A stretch of DNA of 8,028 bases from Microcoleaceae cyanobacterium UBA11344 (GCA_003483675.1 DMYK01000026.1:7405-15432), one strand, 5' to 3'; positions 1 through 6,395 are shown, numbered from the stretch's first letter. The notes: generated by a model from the sequence alone, not told the origin. Numbers and translations are program-made.

Positions 1-1422
1 AAAGCTCCCCCAACAGGCAGAAATCTTTACCGCAAAGCTCGCGGTTTGTGGTTAGACGGGAAAATACCGGAATCGAGAATTGCCTATCAAGAATTAGTGC
101 GAGATTTTCCCGATTCCGAAGATACCGGTTTAGGATTAATTCGGCTCTCGCGGCTAGTCGATCCCAAAGAAGCTGTAGGTTTGCTCGATCGAGTTATTAG
201 CACTTTTCCCAATCACGCCGCCGAAGCCCTATTAGATAAATCCAAACTTCTCGACCAACTAGGCAGCGCTCAATCAGCCTCAGATACCCGCAAATTGCTA
301 TTGACAAAATACAACAATTCTGATAAAGCAGGCGAATTGCGCTGGACTATTTCCCAACAATTCGCCAAAGGCGGAGATGTAAATTCAGCTTGGCAATGGG
401 CGAGGGAATTAACCACTCACAATCCCGACAGCGAACTCGCTCCAGAAGCAGCATTTTGGGTGGGGAAATGGGCCAAGCAAATCGGGCGAGAAGCAGATGC
501 AAAAACAGCATTTGAGTACACAATTTTACACTATCCAGAGTCATATTTTGCTTGGCGATCGGCAGTATTTCTCGGCTGGCCAGTAGGCGATTTTACCACA
601 GTCCGCGATTTGTCTCCAAATCTAGTCCGCCCCCCTCAACGACCCGAACCACCCGCCGGTTCTCCTGCTTTAAAAGAGCTCTATCAACTAGGTCAAGATA
701 GAGATGCTTGGACTCTGTGGCAAATCGAATTTACCAACCGCGTAGAACCGACTATTTCTGAACAGTTCACCGATGGTTTAATGCGACTTGGAGTCGGAGA
801 CAACCTAGACGGTTTGTGGATGATTGGAAGTTTGCGGCAGCGAGAAAAACCAGATGAGAGAACCCAATATCTCGCCCTCAGACAGCAGCCGACTTATTGG
901 CAAGCACTGTATCCTTTTCCTTACTTAGAAACCATTGTCAAATGGTCGCAACAACGCAAATTAAATCCGGGATTAGTAACAGCATTAATCCGGCAAGAAT
1001 CCCGATTTATGCCAAAAATTAAATCAGCAGTTGGGGCCACCGGTTTAATGCAAGTAATGCCAGAAACAGGCTCTTGGATTGCTGAACAAATTAACCTCAA
1101 AAAGTATTCCTTGGAGGATGTGAACGACAACGTTAAACTCGGCACTTGGTATTTGGATCACACCCACGACGAGTACAAGAATAACTCTTTGTTAGCTGTC
1201 GCGAGTTACAATGCCGGGCCGAATGCGGTAGGGGATTGGTTGAAGAGATTTAGCTTTAATGACCCGGACGATTTTGTGAATAAAATTCCGTTTCCTGAGA
1301 CTCAGGGATACGTGAAATCGGTATTGGAGAATTACTGGAATTATCTGCGAATTTACAATCCCGAAGTCAGCCAGTTAATGACACAAAATTACGAAGCAGC
1401 TCATAAAAAAGCACCTAAATGA
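1..1422 (+). CDS. Soluble lytic murein transglycosylase with TPR-like N-terminal region (5'-partial)
   Basis: Cleaves the beta-1,4 bond between N-acetylmuramic acid and N-acetylglucosamine in peptidoglycan, forming 1,6-anhydro ends; it should act in the periplasm. The frame is open from base 1, so the start and any signal peptide lie upstream; a TTG at 46 is not a credible start because the coding pattern continues before it. 473 residues are visible. Residues 1-310 are helical and tetratricopeptide-like, as in the Slt superhelix. The catalytic SLT domain fills about 315-465: catalytic Glu333 in the IRQESRF motif, GLMQVMP at 348-354, and YNAGP at 403-407, all intact. A conserved tail with YVKSVLENYWNYLRIY follows. 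No gene follows closely downstream, so it probably ends its transcription unit. Family assignment is firm; the missing N-terminus cannot be judged. Confidence 0.95.
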   Translation, partial: KAPPTGRNLYRKARGLWLDGKIPESRIAYQELVRDFPDSEDTGLGLIRLSRLVDPKEAVGLLDRVISTFPNHAAEALLDKSKLLDQLGSAQSASDTRKLLLTKYNNSDKAGELRWTISQQFAKGGDVNSAWQWARELTTHNPDSELAPEAAFWVGKWAKQIGREADAKTAFEYTILHYPESYFAWRSAVFLGWPVGDFTTVRDLSPNLVRPPQRPEPPAGSPALKELYQLGQDRDAWTLWQIEFTNRVEPTISEQFTDGLMRLGVGDNLDGLWMIGSLRQREKPDERTQYLALRQQPTYWQALYPFPYLETIVKWSQQRKLNPGLVTALIRQESRFMPKIKSAVGATGLMQVMPETGSWIAEQINLKKYSLEDVNDNVKLGTWYLDHTHDEYKNNSLLAVASYNAGPNAVGDWLKRFSFNDPDDFVNKIPFPETQGYVKSVLENYWNYLRIYNPEVSQLMTQNYEAAHKKAPK

Positions 1423-1430
1423 TCGCAAAA

Positions 1431-1475
1431 TTCATCTGCGTTCATCCGCGTATATCCGCCGACATCTGCGGTTAA
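1431..1475. repeat. Decamer-phased CATCTGCG-type intergenic repeat
   Basis: Four consecutive 10-base units can be read here: ttcatctgcg, ttcatccgcg, tatatccgcc and gacatctgcg, followed by gttaa. The same words recur in the element at 6970-7037 inside the cbiG-like gene, which ends with the same tgcggttaa. It looks like one arm of that longer inverted element. It lies just after the transglycosylase stop codon and no function is evident. Confidence 0.7.
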
Positions 1476-1482
1476 TATCCAA

Positions 1483-1546
1483 AGAAACCGGGTTTTTTAC
1501 GAGTTCCCCGACAGTCACGAAATATTCTCAAAAAAACCCGGTTTCT
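1483..1546. repeat. Long-stem palindromic repeat, copy 1 (AGAAACCGGGTTTTTT family)
   Basis: A perfect 16-base inverted repeat: agaaaccgggtttttt at 1483-1498 pairs with aaaaaacccggtttct at 1531-1546, around a 32-base loop. Each arm also contains a self-complementary core (aaaccgggttt). A second copy with identical arms and the same loop length lies at 2738-2801, and both are followed by tggccaccc. It resembles the repeats common in Oscillatoria-type genomes. It could form a hairpin in RNA and may stop upstream transcription, but no T-tract follows the right arm. Confidence 0.85.
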
Positions 1547-1601
1547 GGCCACCCGCGCACAATCAAATCTCAAAAACCCGCCCCCACCCAACCACAAATA
1601 A

Positions 1602-1610
1602 TGCTAAAAT
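1602..1610 (+). promoter_or_regulatory. Extended -10 promoter element (TGCTAAAAT), copy 1
   Basis: TGCTAAAAT matches the extended -10 form TGnTAnAAT and lies 30 bases before the ATG at 1641. The same nine bases, followed by aaa, precede the CHAT gene at 2818-2826. Retention in both copies of the duplicated module supports a real promoter. No convincing -35 box is visible, which is tolerated with an extended -10. It would drive the CHAT fragment and the DUF2887 gene behind it. Confidence 0.5.
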
Positions 1611-1640
1611 AAACATCGGTGTTACTCACAACTCGCCACG

Positions 1641-1841
1641 ATGGATGAAAACCGCGCCCAAGCCTATCTGCAATTAATTCACACCCTGCTGACTTGCCCC
1701 AACGGTGAGGAACCGCAGATTTTACAGGCTAACTCAGAATTGCAGGCTCAGGTTTCTGTAAGCTGGCGAGGTAGTAGCAGAAAAAAATTAATCAACCGGA
1801 CAAGATACGATGAAAAATTCAATCTAATCAATGAAAACTGA
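1641..1841 (+). pseudogene. Truncated 5' end of a TPR-CHAT protein gene
   Basis: Encodes 66 residues. The first 34 align without gaps to the start of the full CHAT protein encoded from 2861, with about 23 identities (shared words include DEN, GEEP and ILQANS). Similarity ends sharply near base 1742. The remaining residues, including SVSWRGSSRKKL, match nothing in the window and look like out-of-context translation. The upstream repeat and promoter are also shared, so this is best read as the beginning of a duplicated CHAT gene whose remainder was lost. The stop (1839-1841) lies inside the DUF2887 start region, an 11-base overlap (ATGAAAACTGA). A short translated leader coupled to DUF2887 is a less likely alternative. 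There is no clear ribosome-binding site. Confidence 0.65.
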
Positions 1842-2667
1842 TAGCCTATTTTACCACATCTTCCAACAATTTCCCTTTGTTTTCTTTGCCCTCCTGGGTA
1901 TACCTGCCGATGCTACTAACCAATACCAATTTACCTCCCAAGAGGTCAAACAATTAGCCTTTCGCCTAGATGGTTTATTTCTGCCAATTGTAGCAGATTC
2001 TCAACTACCTTTCTACATTGTGGAGGTGCAATTTCAACCAGATCCCAATCTTTATTATCGTCTATTTTCCGAACTATTCATCTATCTGAAACAATACCAA
2101 CCGCCGCACCCTTGGCAATTGGTAGTCATTTACCCAAATCGCCAAACTGAAAGGGAAAATAATCTTCACTTTCAGCAAATGCTGGCCCTGCCGAATATCA
2201 CCCGTATTTACCTCGATGAACTTAGTCCACCAGCCACAGCATCTCTGCCGATAAAATTACTTAGACTAATCATTGAACCCGAAAATACGGCTCCAGATTT
2301 GGCTAGAGAATTAGCTAGACAAGCGGAGAGAGAAATAGCTAATGCTGCTGTGAAAAAGAGTCTGATCGAGTTGTTAGAGACGATCATTGTTTACAAATTA
2401 CCACAAAAATCAAGAGAGGAAATTGCCGCCATGTTTGAACTCAGTGATTTAAAGAAAACCCGGTTTTATCAAGATGTTTTTGCTGAAGGGCAAGCTGAAG
2501 GAAAAACTGAAGCACAAGCCGAAGCACAAGCCGGCGCGAAACAACGAGAGAAAGTTTCAATCCTCAGAATGGTTAGTCTGGGATTAAGTACAGAACAAAT
2601 TGCTACAGTCTTAGACTTGTCTGTGGCTGAAGTAGAAGCGACAATAGCCCAAGCTGAACAAACTTAA
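1831..2667 (+). CDS. DUF2887 family protein (Rpn-like PD-(D/E)XK nuclease/putative transposase)
   Basis: A 278-residue protein of the cyanobacterial DUF2887 family, related to Rpn/YhgA-like recombination-promoting nucleases; the natural substrate is unknown. The family-typical opening MKTDSLFY sets the start. The nuclease core is visible: Asp47 in FRLDGLF, then Glu65 and Gln67 in YIVEVQFQ, an ExQ variant of the (D/E)XK site. A conserved LVVIYP strand follows near residue 118. The C-terminal part has a helical PQKSREEIAAMF segment, an E/A/Q-rich repeat linker (about 219-234) and a small helix-turn-helix-like end (LGLSTEQIATVLDLS). The length is normal and no key residue is missing. It has no Shine-Dalgarno sequence and overlaps the preceding fragment by 11 bases. 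Proteins of this type are multicopy and mobile in cyanobacteria, which fits its position within a broken CHAT gene copy. Confidence 0.88.
   Translation: MKTDSLFYHIFQQFPFVFFALLGIPADATNQYQFTSQEVKQLAFRLDGLFLPIVADSQLPFYIVEVQFQPDPNLYYRLFSELFIYLKQYQPPHPWQLVVIYPNRQTERENNLHFQQMLALPNITRIYLDELSPPATASLPIKLLRLIIEPENTAPDLARELARQAEREIANAAVKKSLIELLETIIVYKLPQKSREEIAAMFELSDLKKTRFYQDVFAEGQAEGKTEAQAEAQAGAKQREKVSILRMVSLGLSTEQIATVLDLSVAEVEATIAQAEQT
2485..2532 (+). repeat. Four 12-base tandem repeats inside the DUF2887 gene
   Basis: Four in-frame units: gaagggcaagct, gaaggaaaaact, gaagcacaagcc and gaagcacaagcc. The last two are identical. They encode E-G-Q-A, E-G-K-T, E-A-Q-A and E-A-Q-A, a charged helical linker before the C-terminal helix-turn-helix-like part. 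Such linkers of variable length are typical of Rpn-like proteins, and the identical last units suggest recent slippage. Confidence 0.8.
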
Positions 2668-2676
2668 TCACGCGAT

Positions 2677-2710
2677 TGTAGGTTGGGTTGAGGCGCGAAA
2701 CCTCACCTGT
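2677..2710. repeat. TAGGTTGGGTTGAGG-type imperfect hairpin
   Basis: The stretch tgtaggttgggttgaggcgc recalls a short repeat widespread in Oscillatoria-type genomes (from memory). aggttgggtt can pair with aacctcacct around a short loop, with one mismatch and one G-T pair. It begins 10 bases after the DUF2887 stop and could weakly terminate or protect that transcript. No T-run follows. Confidence 0.5.
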
Positions 2711-2737
2711 TACGCATTTAAACCACCAGCGCAGCAA

Positions 2738-2801
2738 AGAAACCGGGTTTTTTACGATTTATATCGACGGTAACGAAGATTCTCAAAAAAACCCGGTTTC
2801 T
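2738..2801. repeat. Long-stem palindromic repeat, copy 2 (AGAAACCGGGTTTTTT family)
   Basis: The 16-base arms (2738-2753 and 2786-2801) are identical to those of the copy at 1483-1546, again around 32 loop bases. The loop is only partly conserved: both start with acga and end with attctca. Unchanged arms and loop length over a drifting loop suggest the folded shape has been kept. It sits directly upstream of the CHAT promoter-like element, and tggccaccc follows as in copy 1. Confidence 0.85.
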
Positions 2802-2817
2802 GGCCACCCACCAATTA

Positions 2818-2826
2818 TGCTAAAAT
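2818..2826 (+). promoter_or_regulatory. Extended -10 promoter element (TGCTAAAAT), copy 2, of the CHAT gene
   Basis: The same TGCTAAAAT as at 1602-1610, here 34 bases before the proposed GTG start at 2861. The gap between hairpin and -10 differs between the copies (55 bases in copy 1, 16 in copy 2) while the element itself is unchanged. No recognisable -35 box is present. Confidence 0.5.
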
Positions 2827-2860
2827 AAATCTCAGTGTGATTCTCTACCCCCTCGCGATC

Positions 2861-5308
2861 GTGGATGAAAACCATATTCAAAATTATCTCAATCTGATTC
2901 AAGAACTGCTGAATTGTCCTAGCGGTGAGGAACCAGAGATTTTACAGGCAAACTCGAATTTGCTGGATTTGGAGTTTCTGCAAGTTTGCGAGGGAGTAGC
3001 GGCACAGTTGGCAGAGTCAGGAAACGAGAATGCAGCTAATTTTTTGCTTCTTGTTGCCAGTCAGCTAGGGGAATTTTTGGGTTTTACATCCGCTGCGGGT
3101 AATGAGGTTGACAATAATTCGCTAGATGATTATGTAGCATTTTTGCAATTGCTGGTGCAGACAGAATATGAGAATTTTGGGGGAGATGCGCGGCACATTT
3201 ATGGAGTATTGCAAGCAAATTTAGATAAGCTGAATCTTAATTTTATTCCCGTTCTGCAAGAAACAATGGCTAGAATTATGGGGGGAATAGATGACCCAGA
3301 AGAAGTTGAAGTAATTGCTACTTTAATTGAAAATATTGCTAATAAGATTCAAGAATTTCCTAAAGGCAGAAGGGCGGATAATCTAGAAATTGCCATTGCT
3401 GCCCACGAAATTGTACTTTTGGTTTTTACCAGGGAAACTAACCCAGAAGATTGGGCGCAGACGCAGGGTAATCTGGCTGTTGCCTACAATGTCAGAATCA
3501 TGGGAGAGAGGGCTGATAATCTAGAGATGGCGATCGCATTTTACAGTGCCGCACTCGAAGTCTACACCCGTGAAGCTTTTCCGCAAAATCATGCTGAAAC
3601 CTTATTTAATTTGGGGATTGCCTATCGAGAAGTTCCCAACTTACAGTTAGCTTATGATACCTTTGCTGATGCGATTAATACTGTCGAGTTACTTCGAGGT
3701 GAGATTCATTCTGGCGATGCAACTAAGCAGAAATTAGCCGAAGAATGGAATAAACTTTATCGAAATATGGTGGAAGTTTGTATAGAACTCAAAAACGACA
3801 CCGCCGCCATAGAATATGCTGAACGCAGTAAAGCCCGTAACTTAGTTGAACTCGTCGCCAACCGCGACATCAAACCCAAAGGCGACATTTCCGAAACCGT
3901 TCTCAACGAATTATCACGTCTGCGTCAAGAAATTTCTACCAAACAAAGACAACTGGAAATCGAAGAAAGAAATCGCAACCCAGAAACCGGGGTTCTGGGC
4001 AACTACACTCACATCAATCAATTACAGCAACAACTCAATGAATTGATTACCCGCGATATTAAACCGATCGATCCTAACTTCAGCCTCACCCAAAAAGTTG
4101 AACCTATTCCCTACAACGAGATTCAATCTTTAACAGGTGAAAACACCGCTATTCTTGAGTGGTACATTATAGGCGATAAATTTCTTACTTTCATCATCAC
4201 CCCGCAATCCCCAACACCCATCATCTGGCAATCTTCAACCGCAGACTTTGAAGCCTTGGTAAATTGGGATAACGAGTATCAGAAAGACTACAAAGAGAGT
4301 AAACCCCAATGGCAGCAAAAACTTGCCTCTCACCTGCAAAACCTAGCGAAAATTTTGCATCTTGATGAGATTTTAAAGAATATTCCGAAACAGTGCGATC
4401 GACTAATTTTAATTCCCCATCGCTTCCTGCACTTGTTTCCCCTGCACGCCCTACCTGTCAGCCAAGAAACTTGGTTGCAGTTTAACCCAAACAGCGATTC
4501 CTCACCCACCAATCCTTATCTATTAGACTGCTTCTTTGGTGGTGTCGGCTACGCGCCCAGTTGTCAATTGCTACAACAAGCACAAATGCGACAACGCCCC
4601 AACTTCTCCCACCTATTTGCCATCGCCAATCCTACCAGCGATCGCTATTTACTTGAACTGCAAGCCGCTAACATCTGCGATCAATTCAAACCTAATGATT
4701 TTTTGTTAGCAAAAGATGATGCTAACAAAAACGCAATTCTAAACTCGAACATCAGCCTTGCTAACTGCGCCCATTTCGGCTGTCACGGCAAGTTTGAGCC
4801 TGACTCGCCTTTGGAATCAGCCCTGAAATTAGCAAATAACGAACGTTTGACACTATTGGAAATCTTGAATCTCGATCTAAATCAATGTCGTCTTGTCACC
4901 CTCTCCGCCTGCGAAACTGGATTGACAGAATCCAAAACTAGCGATGAATATATCGGCTTACCTTTTGGCTTTCTCTTAGCAGGTAGCCCTAGTATGGTTA
5001 GTACCCTTTGGAAAGTCGATCAACTTGCCAGCACTTTATTACTAATTCGGTTCTATGAAAACATCAAAACTTTGTCAACCGTTGCTGCTCTGAATGAGGC
5101 ACAACAATGGCTGCGGAATTTGACCTCAGAGGGGCTTGAAACTGTATTGGAACGCCTCAAACCCCAAATCGATCAAACATTTGAAAAACTGCCTCTAAAG
5201 GAACGTACACGCTTTGTTAATGCTCCTCAGAATGGCGCACGAAACCGCAAGCCGTTTCCCTTTGCTGCACCTCATTACTGGGCTGCTTTTACCGCGATCG
5301 GCGTTTAG
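2861..5308 (+). CDS. TPR-CHAT domain protein (caspase-like cysteine protease)
   Basis: An 815-residue cytoplasmic protein of the CHAT (caspase HetF associated with TPRs) class. CHAT domains are clan CD cysteine peptidases found in cyanobacterial signalling and conflict systems; the substrate here is unknown. The order is: an N-terminal helical region (about 1-165); two degenerate TPR units, each opening with RADNLE (about 170-260); a further TPR-like stretch ending AIEYAERSKARNLVELV (near 335); a coiled linker with SRLRQEISTKQRQLEIEE; and a C-terminal CHAT domain. The catalytic dyad is intact: His642 in HFGCHGKF and Cys684 in LSACETGL. The distal conserved segments PFGFLLAGSPSMVSTLWKV and HYWAAFTAIG are also present. 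GTG 2861 is chosen because it aligns with the ATG of the duplicate at 1641; a GTG at 2837 would add 8 residues. The TPR array is short for this class. It converges on the small gene downstream. Confidence 0.92.
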   Translation: MDENHIQNYLNLIQELLNCPSGEEPEILQANSNLLDLEFLQVCEGVAAQLAESGNENAANFLLLVASQLGEFLGFTSAAGNEVDNNSLDDYVAFLQLLVQTEYENFGGDARHIYGVLQANLDKLNLNFIPVLQETMARIMGGIDDPEEVEVIATLIENIANKIQEFPKGRRADNLEIAIAAHEIVLLVFTRETNPEDWAQTQGNLAVAYNVRIMGERADNLEMAIAFYSAALEVYTREAFPQNHAETLFNLGIAYREVPNLQLAYDTFADAINTVELLRGEIHSGDATKQKLAEEWNKLYRNMVEVCIELKNDTAAIEYAERSKARNLVELVANRDIKPKGDISETVLNELSRLRQEISTKQRQLEIEERNRNPETGVLGNYTHINQLQQQLNELITRDIKPIDPNFSLTQKVEPIPYNEIQSLTGENTAILEWYIIGDKFLTFIITPQSPTPIIWQSSTADFEALVNWDNEYQKDYKESKPQWQQKLASHLQNLAKILHLDEILKNIPKQCDRLILIPHRFLHLFPLHALPVSQETWLQFNPNSDSSPTNPYLLDCFFGGVGYAPSCQLLQQAQMRQRPNFSHLFAIANPTSDRYLLELQAANICDQFKPNDFLLAKDDANKNAILNSNISLANCAHFGCHGKFEPDSPLESALKLANNERLTLLEILNLDLNQCRLVTLSACETGLTESKTSDEYIGLPFGFLLAGSPSMVSTLWKVDQLASTLLLIRFYENIKTLSTVAALNEAQQWLRNLTSEGLETVLERLKPQIDQTFEKLPLKERTRFVNAPQNGARNRKPFPFAAPHYWAAFTAIGV
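3979..3999. repeat. Palindromic repeat-like core within the CHAT coding region
   Basis: Starting at 3979, cccagaaaccgg is followed by ggttctggg, giving two arms that pair apart from one extra base. The word agaaaccggg equals the first ten bases of the hairpin arms at 1483 and 2738. It encodes N-P-E-T-G-V-L-G-N in the linker between the coiled stretch and the CHAT domain, a region expected to tolerate insertion. Chance resemblance is possible. Confidence 0.35.
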
Positions 5309-5338
5309 CAATCTTTACAACACTCGTCGAGGGTTTTC

Positions 5339-5704
5339 CTACTTATATAGACAACCACCAATATTATTAATGTAGGAGAGCCAACAACAGGTATTAGTAA
5401 ACCAATTGCACCCGCAAAACCCCTGAGTTAATACTTCTCTAAAGGCTTGCGTACAAATATGAGGACGCAATTTCTCGACTAACTTTTCTAACCAGCTAGG
5501 TTTATTTGGGTCTTCTTCCGGGTCTTTTTCACTTAGATCGTCCGCTAATTCTCCTGTCTCAATTGCTACAGTTTCGGCAGCAAATTCTAAATCGCCTTCA
5601 CACTCTTCAAGGACATCAAGGGCTTTCAGCGCATCGGGATATTCTTGTAGTTGGGAGCGATACTGCTCAATTTCTGCTTGGGTAACGGTAGTCATTGGGA
5701 TCAT
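5339..5704 (-). CDS. Small acidic hypothetical protein, probably frameshifted at its 3' end
   Basis: The open frame gives 121 residues; ATG 5704 is used, but ATG 5695 (MTTVTQAEIEQ) is an equally good start and neither has a clear ribosome-binding site. The N-terminal 70 residues are acidic and helical (YPDALKALDVLEECEGDLE), somewhat UBA-like. A basic helix follows (WLEKLVEKLRPHICTQAFRE). The last 27 residues look unnatural, with six Cys and scattered Trp. Skipping one T in the TTTT run (5416-5419 on the + strand) changes this tail to GFAGAIGLLIPVVGSPTLII followed by LVVVYISRKTLDECCKDC. That is a coherent hydrophobic segment with a charged end, and its stop is at 5305-5307. The gene is therefore likely a single-base frameshift of a 129-132 residue protein with a membrane-seeking C-terminus. 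The family has no function I can name. It converges on the CHAT gene. Confidence 0.7.
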   Translation of the reverse strand: MIPMTTVTQAEIEQYRSQLQEYPDALKALDVLEECEGDLEFAAETVAIETGELADDLSEKDPEEDPNKPSWLEKLVEKLRPHICTQAFREVLTQGFCGCNWFTNTCCWLSYINNIGGCLYK

Positions 5705-5742
5705 GGCGATCGATTAAATGAGCAATTATTATTTTTCCATAA

Positions 5743-5748
5743 ATTGTA
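5743..5748 (-). promoter_or_regulatory. Candidate -10 box (TACAAT) for the small acidic protein gene
   Basis: Read on the minus strand, TACAAT lies about 40 bases upstream of the ATG at 5704, in an A/T-rich stretch. No -35 box at normal spacing is visible; the nearest TTGACT (5784-5789) is 35 bases away. A weak candidate only. Confidence 0.25.
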
Positions 5749-5841
5749 CTTCTTTTGTGCAGACAAGTTTACCCAATTCCCAAAGTCAACCAATTAATGA
5801 TAGTTCCCAGGAAGCGGAAAGAGCGATCGACCAAAGACACG

Positions 5842-5887
5842 GCGGTTGAAACCGCGACTACACAAACAAAGTCCGCCTGCGCGGACT
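5842..5887. repeat. Tandem double-hairpin repeat, possible terminator
   Basis: Two hairpins lie side by side. The first is gcggttgaaaccgc (5842-5855). The second has arms agtccgc (5870-5876) and gcggact (5881-5887) around a 4-base loop. The intervening bases ctacacaaacaa are part of the unit as I remember it from Microcoleus-type genomes. The second hairpin runs into the stop codon (5886-5888) of the pentapeptide gene on the minus strand and could terminate that transcript. The rest of the 181-base gap up to the small gene shows only A/T-rich sequence and the weak -10 candidate. Confidence 0.65.
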
Positions 5888-6395
5888 AAGAAATATCAGC
5901 GACATCCCAAAGAGAATCGCGAGTCAAAACTCCAGTTTGAGAATTAATCCCGCTAGCTATTTTGCACAATTCTTTAACTTGTACACCGTCCATAATTGCA
6001 TCGGTAAAGTCAGCGCCCGTGATATCAACTCCATCAAAAGTAGAACGCAGCAAAATTGTTTCCACTAAAATTGCATCGCTTAAATCAGCCTTCGTGAATT
6101 TAATTTGATCGATCATAGCATTAGTTAAATTTGCTCCGTGCAAATTCGCCTGAGTCATCACCGAAGCACTCATAATTGCTCCCCGCAAATCGGCATTAGA
6201 AAAGTTAGTCAAATCCATATTAGCGTTAGAAAATTCCGCAGCCCGCAAAACCTGACCGGAAAAATCGCGCCTTGTCAGTTCGGCGTTGCTAAATGACAGG
6301 GGAGGTGGATAATATTTAGATTGCGCCCAGGCTGGTAGCGGGAAGATTAAGATAGTGAGCGTCAATAGGAATGCAGCTAGTTGCCGGAGTTTCAT
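5886..6395 (-). CDS. Secreted pentapeptide-repeat protein (lumen/periplasm), C-terminus probably frameshifted
   Basis: 169 residues. Residues 1-24 form a signal peptide: basic MKLRQ, a hydrophobic core, then PAWA before Gln25. The mature protein should enter the thylakoid lumen or periplasm. Residues 34-138 are pentapeptide repeats of the A(D/N)LXX type (FSNAEL, FSNADL, ANLHGANL, KADLSDA, GADFTDA), which fold as a right-handed quadrilateral beta-helix. A C-terminal cap follows with KELCKIASG (Cys144) and TGVLTRDSL. As I recall them, related lumenal proteins end with a second Cys (TRDSLGC type). Here the frame reads SLWDVADIS instead; removing two bases (CT) near 5911-5916 restores SLGCR and a stop at 5896-5898. 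The function of this family is unsettled. The start ATG is preceded only by a weak GAGA 12 bases upstream. Confidence 0.88.
   Translation of the reverse strand: MKLRQLAAFLLTLTILIFPLPAWAQSKYYPPPLSFSNAELTRRDFSGQVLRAAEFSNANMDLTNFSNADLRGAIMSASVMTQANLHGANLTNAMIDQIKFTKADLSDAILVETILLRSTFDGVDITGADFTDAIMDGVQVKELCKIASGINSQTGVLTRDSLWDVADIS

Noticed and set aside
2447..2466. aaagaaaacccggtttta as another copy of the hairpin repeat
   Set aside because: Only a partial match without inverted arms, and it lies in DUF2887 coding sequence (LKKTRF) that reads naturally.
2485..2532. Short direct repeats as a CRISPR or VNTR array
   Set aside because: The units are 12 bases, contiguous, in frame and encode a linker; there are no spacers.
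5339..5420. Cys-rich tail of the small minus-strand protein as a metal-binding site
   Set aside because: The Cys residues appear only in the frame after the TTTT run; the alternative frame gives an orderly hydrophobic segment and a better end, so the Cys pattern is most likely a frameshift product.
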